Shown: positions 43,797 to 55,460, numbered from the stretch's first letter. The stretch: DNA of 64,000 bases from Actinomyces qiguomingii (GCF_004102025.1 NZ_CP025228.1:3720001-3784000); one strand, 5' to 3'. Notes: a model not told the origin generated them from the letters alone. A program made the numbers and translations.

Positions 43797-44989
43797 GCAC
43801 CACAACGATGATCGGGGCGGGTTCACCGTCGGCGCGGACCGTGCGCCTGGGCACCCGCGGCTCGGCGTTGGCAATCGCCCAGTCCACGCAGGTGGCGCGG
43901 GCGATTGTCGCCGCCTCCCGGCGTATCGGCGCCGACCTTCAGGTGGAATTGGTCCAGATCCGTACCCGCGGCGACGTGGATGCCACCCCACTGACCCGGC
44001 TCGGCGGGATAGGGGTGTTCGCGGCCGCCCTGCGCAAGGCGCTGCTGGAGGGGAGCTGCGACCTGGCCGTGCACTCCTGCAAGGATCTGCCCACCGTCCC
44101 CGTGGCCGGGCTGCGGATCGCCGCCTTCCCCGCCCGCGAGGACCCGCGCGACGCCCTGTGCGCCGCGGGCGGGGTCGGACTGGCCGCCCTGCCGCGCCGG
44201 GCGCGAGTGGGCACCGGTTCGCCGCGTCGGGCCGCACAGCTGCTCGCCGCGCGCCCGGACCTGGAGATCGTTGGCGTCAGGGGGAATGTGCCCACGCGGC
44301 TGTCCCGGGTGGTCGGCGCGGTGGTGGGCGCGGACGGGCCGCTGGGCGCCGTGCGCGAACCCGACCTGGACGCGGTGGTGCTGGCCCTGGCCGGATTGCG
44401 CCGCCTGGGCCTGGACGGCTACGCCACTCAGGTGCTTGCGCTGCCCGGGGAGGGCGGGGCAGGCACGTCGCCGGAGCCCGGGCCGCGCGCCTCGGCGCCG
44501 GTGATGGTGCCGGCGCCCGCGCAGGGGGCTTTGGCCCTGGAGACGCGGGCCGATGCCGGGGCCGGAGCGGACCCGGACCCGGGCGGCGTCGCACCCGGCG
44601 TGGAACCCCTCGTGGGCGGCCCCGCCCGCGACCCGGGCCTGGCCGCCGCGCTGGCCGCCGCCCTGGTCGAACTGGATGATGCGCCCACCCGGGCGGCGGT
44701 GACCGCGGAGCGCGCACTCATGCGCGCCTTGGAGGCCGGTTGCGCCGCGCCGGTGGGGGCGGTGGCCGTTCCCGCGACGCTGGCGGACGGGAGCGCGGGA
44801 CTGCGGCTGGATGGGGCGGTCGCCGCCGTCGACGGGTCCCGGATGCTGCGGGAGTCGGCCATCGGCGCACGGGCGGATGCCGCCGCGCTGGGGAAGGCGG
44901 TGGCCACGGCGCTGCTGGATGCGGGCGCCGCCGACCTGGTCGATCTGCGCGCCGCACCGCCAGGTCGCGGCCGTCGGGAGGCGCCATGA
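43793..44989 (+). CDS. hemC: Hydroxymethylbilane synthase
   Basis: 398 aa. It joins four porphobilinogens into hydroxymethylbilane. Motifs: LGTRGSALAIAQS, DLAVHSCKDLPT, VGTGSPRRAAQL, and the dipyrromethane-cofactor Cys in LEAGCAAPVGA. An Ala/Gly/Pro/Asp-rich stretch (about 224-285) interrupts the region containing APAQGALALE. The ATG at 43793 follows GGAGGAG; frames opening earlier overlap cgoX. Confidence 0.95.
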   Translation: MSTTTMIGAGSPSARTVRLGTRGSALAIAQSTQVARAIVAASRRIGADLQVELVQIRTRGDVDATPLTRLGGIGVFAAALRKALLEGSCDLAVHSCKDLPTVPVAGLRIAAFPAREDPRDALCAAGGVGLAALPRRARVGTGSPRRAAQLLAARPDLEIVGVRGNVPTRLSRVVGAVVGADGPLGAVREPDLDAVVLALAGLRRLGLDGYATQVLALPGEGGAGTSPEPGPRASAPVMVPAPAQGALALETRADAGAGADPDPGGVAPGVEPLVGGPARDPGLAAALAAALVELDDAPTRAAVTAERALMRALEAGCAAPVGAVAVPATLADGSAGLRLDGAVAAVDGSRMLRESAIGARADAAALGKAVATALLDAGAADLVDLRAAPPGRGRREAP

Positions 44990-45858
44990 GTAAGGCCACC
45001 GCCACGACGGGCCGCGCTACCACCCCCCTGGCCGGGCGACGCGTGCTGCTGCCGCGCGCCAAGCCCGGCGATGGCATTGCCGCCGCGCTGGCCGCGGCTG
45101 GTGCCGAGGTGGTCTGCGTAGGCGTGACCCGGGCGGCCCCCGGACCCGTCGCTCCCCGCGAGCGGGCCGCCGCCGCACTGGCCGCCGGCGGGTACGCGTG
45201 GGTAGTGCTGACCTCGGCGCGCACCCTGGACTTCTTCGACCTGAGCGCGCTGAGTGGACCCACCGGCGCATCCGCCGCCGCACCGGCGACCGGGATTGCC
45301 GTGGTCGGCACCGGCACCGCGCGGGCCGTGCGGGAGCGGCTGGGCCGCGAACCGGACCTGGTGGCGGCCGGCAGCGGCGCCGCCCTGCTGGAACTTCCGC
45401 AATTGCGCGGCGGGCCGGGCGCCCCTGCGACGTCCTCACCCGCGTGCCGATCCGGGGCGACCGGGGTCGGGGCGGTTCGGGAGCGTCGACTGCTGCTGCC
45501 CGGCTCGGCCCTGGCCTCCCCCGCCTTGCGCGAGGGCCTAATCGACGCCGGTTGGCAGGTCGATGCCGTGGCCGCCTACACCATGGAACCGGTTGCGCTA
45601 GCCGAGCTGCCGGCGGGCCTCGCCGCCGACTGGGCGGCCGGCGGCTTCGACGCCGTCGTGCTGGTGGCCGGCTCCTCCACACGCGCCCTGGTGGACCTGG
45701 TCGGACCGCCTCCGCCGGCCACGCGCGTGGTAGCCATCGGCGCCCCGACCGCCGCGGCCGCGCGCACTGCCGGACTGCGCGTGGATGCCGTCGCGGCCCG
45801 CCCAACACCCGCGGGAGTCCGCGACGCCTTAATCACGACACTGCCTGATCCACCCTGA
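44986..45858 (+). CDS. hemD: Uroporphyrinogen III synthase
   Basis: 290 aa. It closes hydroxymethylbilane to uroporphyrinogen III. The fold is poorly conserved, as usual; recognisable parts are [54 protein letters not shown] and [18 protein letters not shown]. Position between hemC and hemB and the ATGA overlap with hemC make the call secure. Confidence 0.9.
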   Translation: MSKATATTGRATTPLAGRRVLLPRAKPGDGIAAALAAAGAEVVCVGVTRAAPGPVAPRERAAAALAAGGYAWVVLTSARTLDFFDLSALSGPTGASAAAPATGIAVVGTGTARAVRERLGREPDLVAAGSGAALLELPQLRGGPGAPATSSPACRSGATGVGAVRERRLLLPGSALASPALREGLIDAGWQVDAVAAYTMEPVALAELPAGLAADWAAGGFDAVVLVAGSSTRALVDLVGPPPPATRVVAIGAPTAAAARTAGLRVDAVAARPTPAGVRDALITTLPDPP

Positions 45859-45913
45859 ACTCACACCCTCCATAACCTCTATACCCGCCCGCATGCTTAA
45901 GGAGGCCGCCGCA

Positions 45914-47008
45914 ATGACCCAGACGACATCCGCCTTCCCCCTGCCGGACCCGCGTGATCCCACCACCTCTCCGGCCGCCGACCTGCTCACCTCGCGGGGC
46001 GTGCCCGCGCCCGCCATCCCAACCGTCCGCCCGCGCCGCCTGCGCCGCACCCCGGCGCTGCGCGGGCTGGTCGCCGAGACCCGCATCGACCCCGGCCAAC
46101 TGATCCTGCCGGCATTCGTACGCGAGGACATCACCGCCCCGAACCCGATCGCCGCCATGCCCGGCGTCGTACAGCACACGCTGGACTCGATCCGGCGGGA
46201 GGCCGCCGCCTGCGCCGAGGCGGGCGTCGGCGGCATCGACCTGTTCGGCGTGCCGGCCACGCGTGACCAGACCGGCTCGCAGGCCTGGGCCGAAGACGGC
46301 GTCCTCAACCGGGCGGTGGCGGCGGTGCGCGCTGAGGTCGGGGACGCGCTGGTGATATGCGCCGACACCTGCCTGGATGAGTTCACATCGCACGGCCACT
46401 GCGGCCTGGTGCGCCCCGACGGGGACCGGCGCGCGGGCGAGATCGACAACGACTCCACCCTCGCCCTGTACCAGGCGATGGCCGTGGCCCAGGCGGAGGC
46501 CGGGGCGCATATGGTCTCCCCCTCCGGCATGATGGACGGGCAGGTGGCGGCGATCCGCGCCGCCCTGGACGCAACCGGCCACGACGACGTCACCATCCTG
46601 GCCTACTCCGCCAAGTACGCCTCCGCCTACTTCGGGCCCTTCCGGGAGGCGGTCGGCTCCACCCTGAAGGGCGATCGCCGCACCTACCAGCAGGACCCGG
46701 CCAACCGCCGCGAGGGCTTGCGGGAGGCGCTGCTAGACGTGGAACAGGGCGCGGATCTGGTGATGGTCAAGCCGGCCGGCCCCTACCTGGACGTGCTTGC
46801 CGACGTTGCCGCCACCAGCCCGGTGCCGGTGGCCGCCTACCAGGTCAGCGGCGAGTACGCGATGGTGGAGGCGGCCGCCGCCAACGGCTGGATCGACCGC
46901 GAGCGCGTGATCATGGAGTCGCTGCTGGGTATTGTGCGGGCCGGCGCCGCCTGCGTGCTGACCTACTGGGCTCGCGAGGTCGCCGAACAATTGCGCGCAG
47001 GGCGGTGA
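45914..47008 (+). CDS. hemB: Delta-aminolevulinic acid dehydratase (porphobilinogen synthase)
   Basis: 364 aa. It condenses two 5-aminolevulinates. The active-site zinc Cys/His cluster is [17 protein letters not shown]; the Schiff-base Lys residues are in [14 protein letters not shown] and [12 protein letters not shown]. The ATG at 45914 follows AAGGAGG; an ATG seven codons earlier is possible but its leader holds the ribosome site. It lies 55 bases after hemD. Confidence 0.97.
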   Translation: MTQTTSAFPLPDPRDPTTSPAADLLTSRGVPAPAIPTVRPRRLRRTPALRGLVAETRIDPGQLILPAFVREDITAPNPIAAMPGVVQHTLDSIRREAAACAEAGVGGIDLFGVPATRDQTGSQAWAEDGVLNRAVAAVRAEVGDALVICADTCLDEFTSHGHCGLVRPDGDRRAGEIDNDSTLALYQAMAVAQAEAGAHMVSPSGMMDGQVAAIRAALDATGHDDVTILAYSAKYASAYFGPFREAVGSTLKGDRRTYQQDPANRREGLREALLDVEQGADLVMVKPAGPYLDVLADVAATSPVPVAAYQVSGEYAMVEAAAANGWIDRERVIMESLLGIVRAGAACVLTYWAREVAEQLRAGR

Positions 47009-47070
47009 AAGTGTGGTCCATCAGGCCGTAGGCTGCCGCCAGACCACCTCGATCGCTTCAGGAGCCCACC

Positions 47071-48486
47071 ATGCCTTCAATGCCCACCAACGCCGAGCTG
47101 TTCGCCGCCGCCCGCGCCGTGATCCCGGGCGGTGTTGACTCCCCGGTACGCGCCTTCCAAGCCGTAGGCGGAACACCCACCTTCATCACGCATGCCCTCG
47201 GCGCCCACGTGGAGGACGCCGAGGGGCGCGTTCTAGTGGACCTGGTCGGCTCCTGGGGGCCGGCCCTACTCGGCCACGCCCACCCGGCGGTGGTCGAGGC
47301 GGTGCGCCAGGCCGCCGGCCGGGGACTGTCCTTCGGCGCCCCCACCGCCGCCGAGACCGAGCTGGCCGAGGCGGTGCGACGCCGCGTGCCGCCGGTGGAG
47401 CGGCTGCGCCTGGTGTCAACCGGCACCGAGGCCACCATGACCGCGGTGCGGCTGGCGCGCGGAGCCACCGGCCGCGACCTGGTGGTCAAGTTCGCCGGCT
47501 GCTATCACGGTCACAGCGACGGCCTGTTGTCGGCGGCCGGCTCCGGTGTGGCCACGGGCGGGCAGCCCGGTTCCGCGGGTGTGCCTAAGGCGGTGGCCGC
47601 ACAGACGCTGGTCCTGCCCTACAACAACGTGGACGCGTTGGAGGCGTGCTTCGCGGCGCGCGGGGAGGAGATCGCCGCCGTCATCACCGAGCCGGCGCCG
47701 GCGAATATGGGTGTGGTGCCGCCCGCACCCGGTTTCAACGCGGCCATCCGTCGGATCACCGCCGCGCACGGCGCCCTGATGATCGCCGACGAAGTGCTCT
47801 CCGGCTTCCGGGTGGGCCCGGCCGGATTCTGGGGCCTGGAGGCCGTCGACGGCTGGAGGGCGGACGCCGACCTTGACAGGCCCACGCCATCGTGGCCGGG
47901 CGGCCGGGATGGGAACAACACCGCCTGGCGCGAGCGGGCGGCCTGGGTGCCGGACCTGTTCACCTTCGGAAAGGTCCTCGGTGGCGGCATGCCGCTGGCG
48001 GCGGTGGGCGGCCGCGCCGAGGTGATGGAGCTGCTGGCACCGCTCGGTCCGGTCTACCAGGCGGGCACCCTGTCCGGCAATCCGCTGGCGACGGCCGCCG
48101 GTCTGACCACGCTGGCCCTGGCCAACGATGCCGTCTACTCCACGGTCTCCCGCACGTCCAGGCAGATCCGGGCGATCGTGGGTGCGGCACTGGAGGATGA
48201 GGGCGTTCCCTACCGGGTGCAGCACTCCGGCTCCCTGTTCTCGGTCATGTTCGGCCCCGCGGCCGCCGCGGCGGGCGTGCGGGACTATGACGCCGCCCGC
48301 GCCCAGGAGACCTGGCGCTTCGCCCCGTTCTTCCACGCCTTCCTGGACGCCGGGGTGGCGCTGCCGCCCAGCGTGTTCGAGGCCTGGTTCGTCTCGGCCG
48401 CCCACGGGGACGCCGAGCTGGAACGCATCGCCGCGGCCGCGCCGGCGGCCGCCCGGGCCGCCGCCGCGGCGCGCCCCGGGGAGTAA
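47071..48486 (+). CDS. hemL: Glutamate-1-semialdehyde 2,1-aminomutase
   Basis: 471-aa PLP enzyme that makes 5-aminolevulinate from the HemA product. Motifs: [48 protein letters not shown]; the PLP Lys301 is in [13 protein letters not shown]. An insert of about 20 residues ([20 protein letters not shown]) precedes that motif. Last gene of the rightward haem operon. Confidence 0.97.
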   Translation: MPSMPTNAELFAAARAVIPGGVDSPVRAFQAVGGTPTFITHALGAHVEDAEGRVLVDLVGSWGPALLGHAHPAVVEAVRQAAGRGLSFGAPTAAETELAEAVRRRVPPVERLRLVSTGTEATMTAVRLARGATGRDLVVKFAGCYHGHSDGLLSAAGSGVATGGQPGSAGVPKAVAAQTLVLPYNNVDALEACFAARGEEIAAVITEPAPANMGVVPPAPGFNAAIRRITAAHGALMIADEVLSGFRVGPAGFWGLEAVDGWRADADLDRPTPSWPGGRDGNNTAWRERAAWVPDLFTFGKVLGGGMPLAAVGGRAEVMELLAPLGPVYQAGTLSGNPLATAAGLTTLALANDAVYSTVSRTSRQIRAIVGAALEDEGVPYRVQHSGSLFSVMFGPAAAAAGVRDYDAARAQETWRFAPFFHAFLDAGVALPPSVFEAWFVSAAHGDAELERIAAAAPAAARAAAAARPGE

Positions 48487-48611
48487 TCCTGTAGCGTGCC
48501 TGCAAGCCATGGGGTGGGTACCACAGGCTCCCGCGCACAGGGCACATTCCGAACCACCGGCCAACCCGGTCGCACCAACTCAGCGTCGGCCCTTACCAGG
48601 GCCGCGTCAGG

Positions 48612-48626
48612 GGTATCCCGGATACC
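48612..48626. promoter_or_regulatory. Perfect palindrome before the PspC-like gene
   Basis: GGTATCC-C-GGATACC, 7-bp arms and one central base, 31 bases before the start codon. It could be an operator, but the regulator is unknown. Confidence 0.35.
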
Positions 48627-48657
48627 GCCAGGTGGCGGGACTGGGCAGGCTGGCACC

Positions 48658-48915
48658 ATGACACAGCAGCGTCCCACCAACCCCTACAGCCGCAACTCGT
48701 CCTCCTCCCGGCGCGCCAAGCCGTGGCGCTCGCGGCTGCCGCGGCGGTCCCACCGACGTCTGCTGGCGGGCGTTTGCGGCGGACTGGCAGAGCACTGGGG
48801 CGTGAGCCCCACGCTGGTGCGGCTGGCGACACTCGCCCTGGCGGTGCTACCGGGCCCTATGTGGGTGGTTTACGTGACCGCCTGGGTGCTCATGCCCGGC
48901 CCCTACGAGCGCTGA
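48658..48915 (+). CDS. PspC-domain membrane protein
   Basis: 85 aa. A basic N-terminus (SSSSRRAKPWRSRLPRRSHR) is followed by the PspC signature RLLAGVCGGLAEHWGVSPTL and one membrane helix (LAVLPGPMWVVYVTAWVLMP). PspC proteins sense envelope stress or act as anti-toxin-like membrane factors; the role here is not known. The ATG at 48658 is chosen as the only sensible start. Its last 13 bases overlap the end of the macrodomain gene on the other strand. Confidence 0.82.
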   Translation: MTQQRPTNPYSRNSSSSRRAKPWRSRLPRRSHRRLLAGVCGGLAEHWGVSPTLVRLATLALAVLPGPMWVVYVTAWVLMPGPYER

Positions 48916-49799
48916 ACCCAGCTCCCATCCTGGGTGGCGAGCGCGGCCTCATAGGCGGCGACGTCGACGTCGGCGAAGGCGCAGATGACGATCCGCAGCT
49001 CGGATTCGGGGTGCGTGCGCAGCCAGTCGATGAGGGTGTCCAGCACGAGCGGCGCGGCCTCATCCTTGGGATAGCCGTACTCGCCGGTGGACACCGAGCA
49101 CAGGCCCACCGAGTCCAGGCCGGCGTCGGCGACGGCGTCCAGGACGCTGCGGTAGCTGGAGGCCAGCAGGTCGCGGTCGGCGTCGGTGGGGCGGCCGGCG
49201 GCGACGATCGGGCCGACGGTGTGGACCACGTGCGCGGCGGGCAGGTGGTAGCCGGAGGTGAGCAGGGCGCGGCCGGTCTCCTCGGGGCGGCCGTCGCGGG
49301 CGTCCATGTGGGCGGCGCATTCGGCGCGCAGGCCGGGGCCGGCGACGGCGTGAATGACGTTGTCGATGCAGGTGTGTCCGGGGACGAAGCAGCCCAGCAT
49401 CTGCGCATTAGCAGCATTGACGATCGCCCCGGCCCGCAGGGTGGTCAGGTCGCCCCGCCACAGGGCGACCTGCTCGCCGAGCCGACCTGCCACCCCGTGG
49501 GTGGCGGCCAGGGTGGGCAGCGTCAGGGCGTCGGGGGCGCCGGCGTCGTGCACGCGCTGGGCGGCCTCGGCGGCGAGCATCTCATCCAGGTCCTCCCGAA
49601 CGTCGTCGTCGGGGATCTCGCGGGGCGGGCGGATGGTGAGCAGCCCGTCCAGCAGCCGCCGCAGCTCCACCGGGGGGAGTTCGGCTAAGGCGGCGGGCGG
49701 CGGGAATGCGGCGACGTCGCCGGCCTGGACGGCCTCGGTGGCGAAGTGCCGGGTAAGGCGGTGCAGGCGGGCGACGTCGGCGGAAGGGGCGTGCGGCAT
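48903..49799 (-). CDS. Zinc-dependent macrodomain protein (ADP-ribose hydrolase)
   Basis: 298 aa. The macrodomain is at about 110-298, with GAIVNAANAQMLGCFVPGHT and CIDNVIHAVAGPGLRAEC. The Cys-x4-His-x-Cys arrangement in the GCFVPGHTCID loop is the zinc site of the Zn-macro family, which removes ADP-ribose from proteins. VSTGEYGYPKDEAA is the second substrate loop. In other bacteria the family occurs beside a sirtuin and lipoate genes; here it stands alone. Confidence 0.88.
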   Translation of the reverse strand: MPHAPSADVARLHRLTRHFATEAVQAGDVAAFPPPAALAELPPVELRRLLDGLLTIRPPREIPDDDVREDLDEMLAAEAAQRVHDAGAPDALTLPTLAATHGVAGRLGEQVALWRGDLTTLRAGAIVNAANAQMLGCFVPGHTCIDNVIHAVAGPGLRAECAAHMDARDGRPEETGRALLTSGYHLPAAHVVHTVGPIVAAGRPTDADRDLLASSYRSVLDAVADAGLDSVGLCSVSTGEYGYPKDEAAPLVLDTLIDWLRTHPESELRIVICAFADVDVAAYEAALATQDGSWVQRS

Positions 49800-49877
49800 G
49801 CGCTCAGGTTAGGCGCGCCGCCGCGTCGGCGGGCAGGGGCGGCCGACGCACGGGCGCGCAGGGCGCAGTTGGCGGCC

Positions 49878-50372
49878 TCAGTTGGCGGAGTAGTTCTGGG
49901 CCGAGAGGAACCAGCTCTGCTGCTCCAGGCGCTGGGTGTAGTCCTCCAGGATGCCGGAGGAGGAGGGGTCGGCCTCATCGACGGCGTCGTGGATGTCACG
50001 CAGAGTGGTGACCACGGCGTTGATGGCGGAGACGATGTAATCGACCGCGTCGGCGGTGATGACGGCGGCCTCGGGCGCCTCGGGGACGGTGGTCTGGGAG
50101 GCGATGGTGCCGGGACGACCGTCAGGGAAGACATTGATGGCGCGCATGCGCTCGGCGAGCTCGTCGGAGCCCTCGCGAGCAATGTCGACAACCTCATCCA
50201 GGTTCAGGTGCAGGTCGCGGAAGTTGGGGCCGACCAGGTTCCAGTGGACCTGCTTGCCGACGAGGCTGAGCGCGGTGATGTCCACCAGCGCGCGCTGCAG
50301 GTCGGCGGCGAGGGTCTCGGAGGCGGTGAAGGTCGGAATGACTGCGGGATTCTTGACTTGGTGATTGCTCAT
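49878..50372 (-). CDS. dps: Dps-family DNA-protecting ferritin-like protein
   Basis: 164 aa, four-helix ferritin fold. The ferroxidase ligands at the dimer interface are visible in KQVHWNLVGPNFRDLHLNLD and EVVDIAREGSDELAER (His, Asp, Glu). The end WFLSAQNYSAN is typical. The N-terminus MSNHQVKNPAVI is short, so DNA binding by a Lys-rich tail is unlikely. The ATG at 50372 is used; an upstream in-frame Met at 50462 lacks support. It stores iron and limits oxidative damage. Confidence 0.93.
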   Translation of the reverse strand: MSNHQVKNPAVIPTFTASETLAADLQRALVDITALSLVGKQVHWNLVGPNFRDLHLNLDEVVDIAREGSDELAERMRAINVFPDGRPGTIASQTTVPEAPEAAVITADAVDYIVSAINAVVTTLRDIHDAVDEADPSSSGILEDYTQRLEQQSWFLSAQNYSAN

Positions 50373-50567
50373 GAGTCGGAGTTTACAATCACGGAAGTTC
50401 GAACGGTAGGGCTTATCGCTCGTGAAGGAACCTGAACGGCACCCGCATGGCGTCCATGGCACGATGCCGCCCGACGCCGCAGATAGCGCATGCGTGCGTC
50501 GGGCGGCCGATCAGCCCGGGCCCAGACGATTCCAATCCATTCGGGCTCGGGCCGCGTTGGCGCACCG

Positions 50568-50948
50568 TCAGGCCTGCGCGGTGCCGGCGGGCTCCTCCTC
50601 AGCGATCTTGCGCTTGATGTCATCCATGTCGAGCTCACGCACCTGTGTGATCAGGGAGTCCAGGGCGGGGGCGGGCAGCGCCCCGGCCTCACGGTAGACG
50701 AGCACGTCGTCGCGGAAAACCATGAGGGTCGGGATCGAGGAGATGCCCAGAGCCCCGGCCAACTCCTGCTCGGCCTCGGTGTCGACCTTGGCAAAGGTGA
50801 TGTCGGGGTTGTTCTCGGCGGCCTTCTCGAAGATCGGCGCGAAGCGTCGGCAAGGGCCGCACCAGGAGGCCCAGAAGTCGACGAGCGTGATGCCATCGCC
50901 ACGGACGGTCTGGTTGAACTCTGCGCCGGTGATGTCTTTGGGGGCCAC
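50568..50948 (-). CDS. trxA: Thioredoxin
   Basis: 126 aa. The active site WCGPC (Cys30, Cys33) lies in TLVDFWASWCGPCRRFAPIF, followed by ISSIPTLMVFRDD with the cis-Pro. The C-terminus has an extra 20-residue helical tail (DMDDIKRKIAEEEPAGTAQA). GTG at 50948 follows GGAAGGAAG. The gene's promoter region abuts repeat element copy 2. Confidence 0.93.
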   Translation of the reverse strand: MAPKDITGAEFNQTVRGDGITLVDFWASWCGPCRRFAPIFEKAAENNPDITFAKVDTEAEQELAGALGISSIPTLMVFRDDVLVYREAGALPAPALDSLITQVRELDMDDIKRKIAEEEPAGTAQA

Positions 50949-51095
50949 GGATCTTCCTTCCGGTAGGAGGGATTGAAGTGTTGTCTGCCGGGCACGCGCT
51001 GGCGCTGCCGACGCCCGGGACAACCGTCCTAGATGGCGAGGTATTCCGTGGGCCTGGTCATCCCGGTCGAGCGTGTCCCCACCCTCACCCTCACC

Positions 51096-51724
51096 GAGTT
51101 CGGTCGAAATAACCACCGAGTTCGGTCGAAATAACCACCGAGGTCGGTCGATCTAACCACCGAGTTCGGTCGATATAACCGTCGAGGTCGGTCGAAATAA
51201 CCACCGAGGTCGGTCGAAGTTGCGAGGCTTCGACCGACCTCGGTGTGTGGTTGCGTGACCGACTCCTCTCTGATGCCGAGCTTCGGTGAAGGGGCTCCTC
51301 GGGTTTGAGGGTGTTGGCGGTGGTGGTGTAGGCCCGGTCGGCTGCCGGCCGCGTCGGTGGCGGGGGCGGCCTGGCGGCCGGCTTCAGTGTGGGCCCGGTT
51401 CGTCGTCAAAGGCGTCCCAGTCGATCGGACAGGGGGAGGCCCCGGTCGGCAACCAGACGCCCCGACCTGCCCACCATACCAGGGCGGCAGGCCAGCACCT
51501 GAGAGCCAAAGCGCCCAGAATCGACACAAACACCCCACCCCCGCCCAGCCCACACCCTCAGACTCGCTGAAACCATGCGGACCTAGTGGGCGGCGTCGGG
51601 CGGGGGATCCTCGTTCGTGCCGAATCCGGACACTTCCCCCACCCCGCCAGCCCCACCAACCGAACTCGATCGTCATATCTACCGAACTCGATGGTTATTT
51701 CGACCGAACTCGACGAACACGGCT
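51096..51724. other. Non-coding repeat element, copy 2
   Basis: Same layout as copy 1 (17038-17820). Left array: six 22-bp units starting at 51096, 51118, 51140, 51162, 51184 and 51206. Right array: inverted units at 51659, 51681 and 51703. Three blocks between the arrays match copy 1 closely, while a stretch of about 230 bases present in copy 1 (17216-17467) is nearly absent. Two more units in direct orientation follow at 51749 and 51771. It fills the gap between trxA (5' end) and the GH1 gene (3' end); no gene is supported in 50949-51838. Confidence 0.75.
51202..51245. repeat. Perfect 18-bp hairpin at the end of the left array
   Basis: CACCGAGGTCGGTCGAAG (51202-51219) and its exact reverse complement (51228-51245) with an 8-base loop. 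The right arm is an inverted family A unit, so one repeat has been copied in reverse directly beside another. Confidence 0.9.
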
Positions 51725-51795
51725 CAACCGGAGGAGCCCGATACTGCCGAGGTCGGTCGACGTTACTGCCGAGGTCGGTCGATGTGGCGGGCACG
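51659..51795 (-). repeat. Right array of element copy 2 and extra units
   Basis: Three inverted units (51659, 51681, 51703; period 22), then 24 unrelated bases, then two direct units GAGGTCGGTCGACGTTACTG (51749, 51771). The orientation change suggests more than one element end here. Confidence 0.8.
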
Positions 51796-51838
51796 GCGGT
51801 TGACCACCCGGCGGTCCCGGCGCCCGCATGGGAGGAAC

Positions 51839-53648
<1,810 letters not shown>

Positions 53649-53651
53649 GTT

Positions 53652-55010
53652 TCACTCTCCCTCGGATCGAGGCCCACCGCTCGTGACGACCAGTCTTCTG
53701 GAGCCCCGACGAACGCCGGGCCGAGCGGTATTAGCGGCCACGGCTCCGGATACGGTCGTCTCCTCGGCCTTCGTGCCACCGCCGCTCTCCCGCGCCGTGT
53801 CGACCTCCTTCAGCAGAGACTGGCGCTCATAGACCTTGAAGAACGGGTACCAGATGACCGCGGAGACGGCGAAGACGACGAGCATGAGAATCATTGCGGC
53901 CAGGGATCGGGTGGTGATCCAGGTCGCCAAAGGGTACGGCGTGTACCACAGCTCATACTGGTTCATTGGGATCGGTGCGAAGTGGATCGTCTTGGTCAGC
54001 AGCCAAATGATGATCGGTGGGATCACGCCTTGCAGCCACATGGGGATCATGAGTACCGGATTCCAAGCGATGGCCCCGAAGACCACCGGCTCGTTGATAT
54101 TGGCGATCATCGGCGGGATACAGGCCCTTCCCAGGGCCTTCAACCGACTCGACTTGGAACGGGCCATCATGATTACGAGCGCCATCGTGTTGCCGATTCC
54201 ACCGAACCAGAGGTAGGTGGAGAACAGCATCGTGGAGGTGACCAGGTTCTGCGCGGTGCCGGACATATTCTCCTGAATGGCGACCAGCAGCACCGGAGTG
54301 GTGACGGGGGTGAGCACCCATGTGGAGATGCCCATGGAGTACAGGAAGCAGTAGATGAAGCACATCAGCGGGAAGCCCCACGGCGACTCGATAACCCCGG
54401 CGAGCGGGCGGAACACCGCCAACACCGCGTTGTGCACGTCCAACCCCAGCAGGTCCACACTCACCCAGCCGAGCGTGACCACCAGCGCCACCGGGATCAT
54501 CGCATCGAACCAGGCCCGCACGAATTCGGGAATGACGGAATCCTCCTTGAACAGGCTGAACCGCCCGAACAGGGACATGATGGCACCGGTGACCACCCCC
54601 GCCAGGATGGCAATGAACATACCGCCCGCCCCGAGGGCCGAGTGACCAAAGCCCGCCTCCCCGTCCTGCACCACCTGCGGGGTGATGATTATCAGGAACA
54701 GGATGGTGCCGCAGCCCCCGGCAATGAGCCGCTGCTTGCGGTAGCCGCGCTTCTCCATCAGGTTGAGGGGAATGAGGAAGCTCACCAGGAGGGACAGCAT
54801 GCCCATGGTCCAGCCGTAGGGCACCCAGAAGCTGGGCAGCGTCGGGAAGTAGTCGTTCAGAATCGCAAGCATGGCAAATACGGAGCCGACAAGAATGAAG
54901 GGCAGCACCTGCATGATCGCGTCCTTGATGGAAACGCTCCAGACATTGTTATTCACCTTGGCCATGCGCGGGGAGAAGCTGGTCTCCAGCCAGCCGATGA
55001 GAGCGTCCAT
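53652..55010 (-). CDS. PTS cellobiose/beta-glucoside IIC component
   Basis: 452-aa membrane permease of the lactose/cellobiose class. Substrate-site motif PPMIANINEPVVFGAIAWNP; about ten helices. The C-terminal 60 residues are a disordered, Arg/Gly/Ser-rich tail (EVDTARESGGGTKAEETTVS). It overlaps the IIB stop by one base. Confidence 0.93.
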   Translation of the reverse strand: MDALIGWLETSFSPRMAKVNNNVWSVSIKDAIMQVLPFILVGSVFAMLAILNDYFPTLPSFWVPYGWTMGMLSLLVSFLIPLNLMEKRGYRKQRLIAGGCGTILFLIIITPQVVQDGEAGFGHSALGAGGMFIAILAGVVTGAIMSLFGRFSLFKEDSVIPEFVRAWFDAMIPVALVVTLGWVSVDLLGLDVHNAVLAVFRPLAGVIESPWGFPLMCFIYCFLYSMGISTWVLTPVTTPVLLVAIQENMSGTAQNLVTSTMLFSTYLWFGGIGNTMALVIMMARSKSSRLKALGRACIPPMIANINEPVVFGAIAWNPVLMIPMWLQGVIPPIIIWLLTKTIHFAPIPMNQYELWYTPYPLATWITTRSLAAMILMLVVFAVSAVIWYPFFKVYERQSLLKEVDTARESGGGTKAEETTVSGAVAANTARPGVRRGSRRLVVTSGGPRSEGE

Positions 55011-55333
55011 CAGGCGTCCTCATTAAGCACATCGACCAGGTGCTGAATTGCGGCCTCGCCGTCGAGTGAGGAGTAGTACTCCGGACGCATGAGGATCGCC
55101 GTGACGTCGGCGCCCCCAACGAAAGAGTCGATATCATCGAACACGTAGGAAAGATGCGGGCCGATCATGACAACGTCGGTTTCCCCGATGAAATTTTCGA
55201 TCTCGCTCTCGGAGCGGGCGGTCACCTTGATGTTGTAACCGTGCGCCGCAACCGCCTTGCGCATATTCGCCGCCATGAACCCGCTGCTGGCGCCGGTGCC
55301 GCATACGAGCAGGACGCGGATGTCGTCTGCCAT
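55010..55333 (-). CDS. PTS lactose/cellobiose IIB component
   Basis: 107 aa. The phosphorylated Cys11 is in VLLVCGTGASSGFMAANMRK. It passes phosphate to the sugar during transport. First gene of the IIB-IIC-IIA-GH1 operon. Confidence 0.93.
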   Translation of the reverse strand: MADDIRVLLVCGTGASSGFMAANMRKAVAAHGYNIKVTARSESEIENFIGETDVVMIGPHLSYVFDDIDSFVGGADVTAILMRPEYYSSLDGEAAIQHLVDVLNEDA

Positions 55334-55349
55334 TGTTCCTCCATTGGAC

Positions 55350-55371
55350 CTTGAAGCATGACGTCTTCAAG
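55350..55371. promoter_or_regulatory. Inverted repeat upstream of the PTS operon
   Basis: CTTGAAG, eight bases, CTTCAAG; 7-bp arms, 17 bases upstream of the IIB start. It lies in the 127-base gap between the regulator gene and IIB, a likely site for the PRD regulator. Confidence 0.5.
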
Positions 55372-55460
55372 TGTGCGCGGCGCGGCGCCCCCGATCCATC
55401 AGGAAATCTTCCGGGGGCCGGAAAGCCACCCGTCGCGCCCCCGTACCGCTGGCCCCGGTG

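Noticed and set aside
51029..51676. 215-aa frame and similar frames in the repeat elements (for example 16895-17350)
   Set aside because: They are built from the stop-free reverse strand of the 22-bp repeats, lack ribosome sites, and are not conserved in frame between the two element copies.
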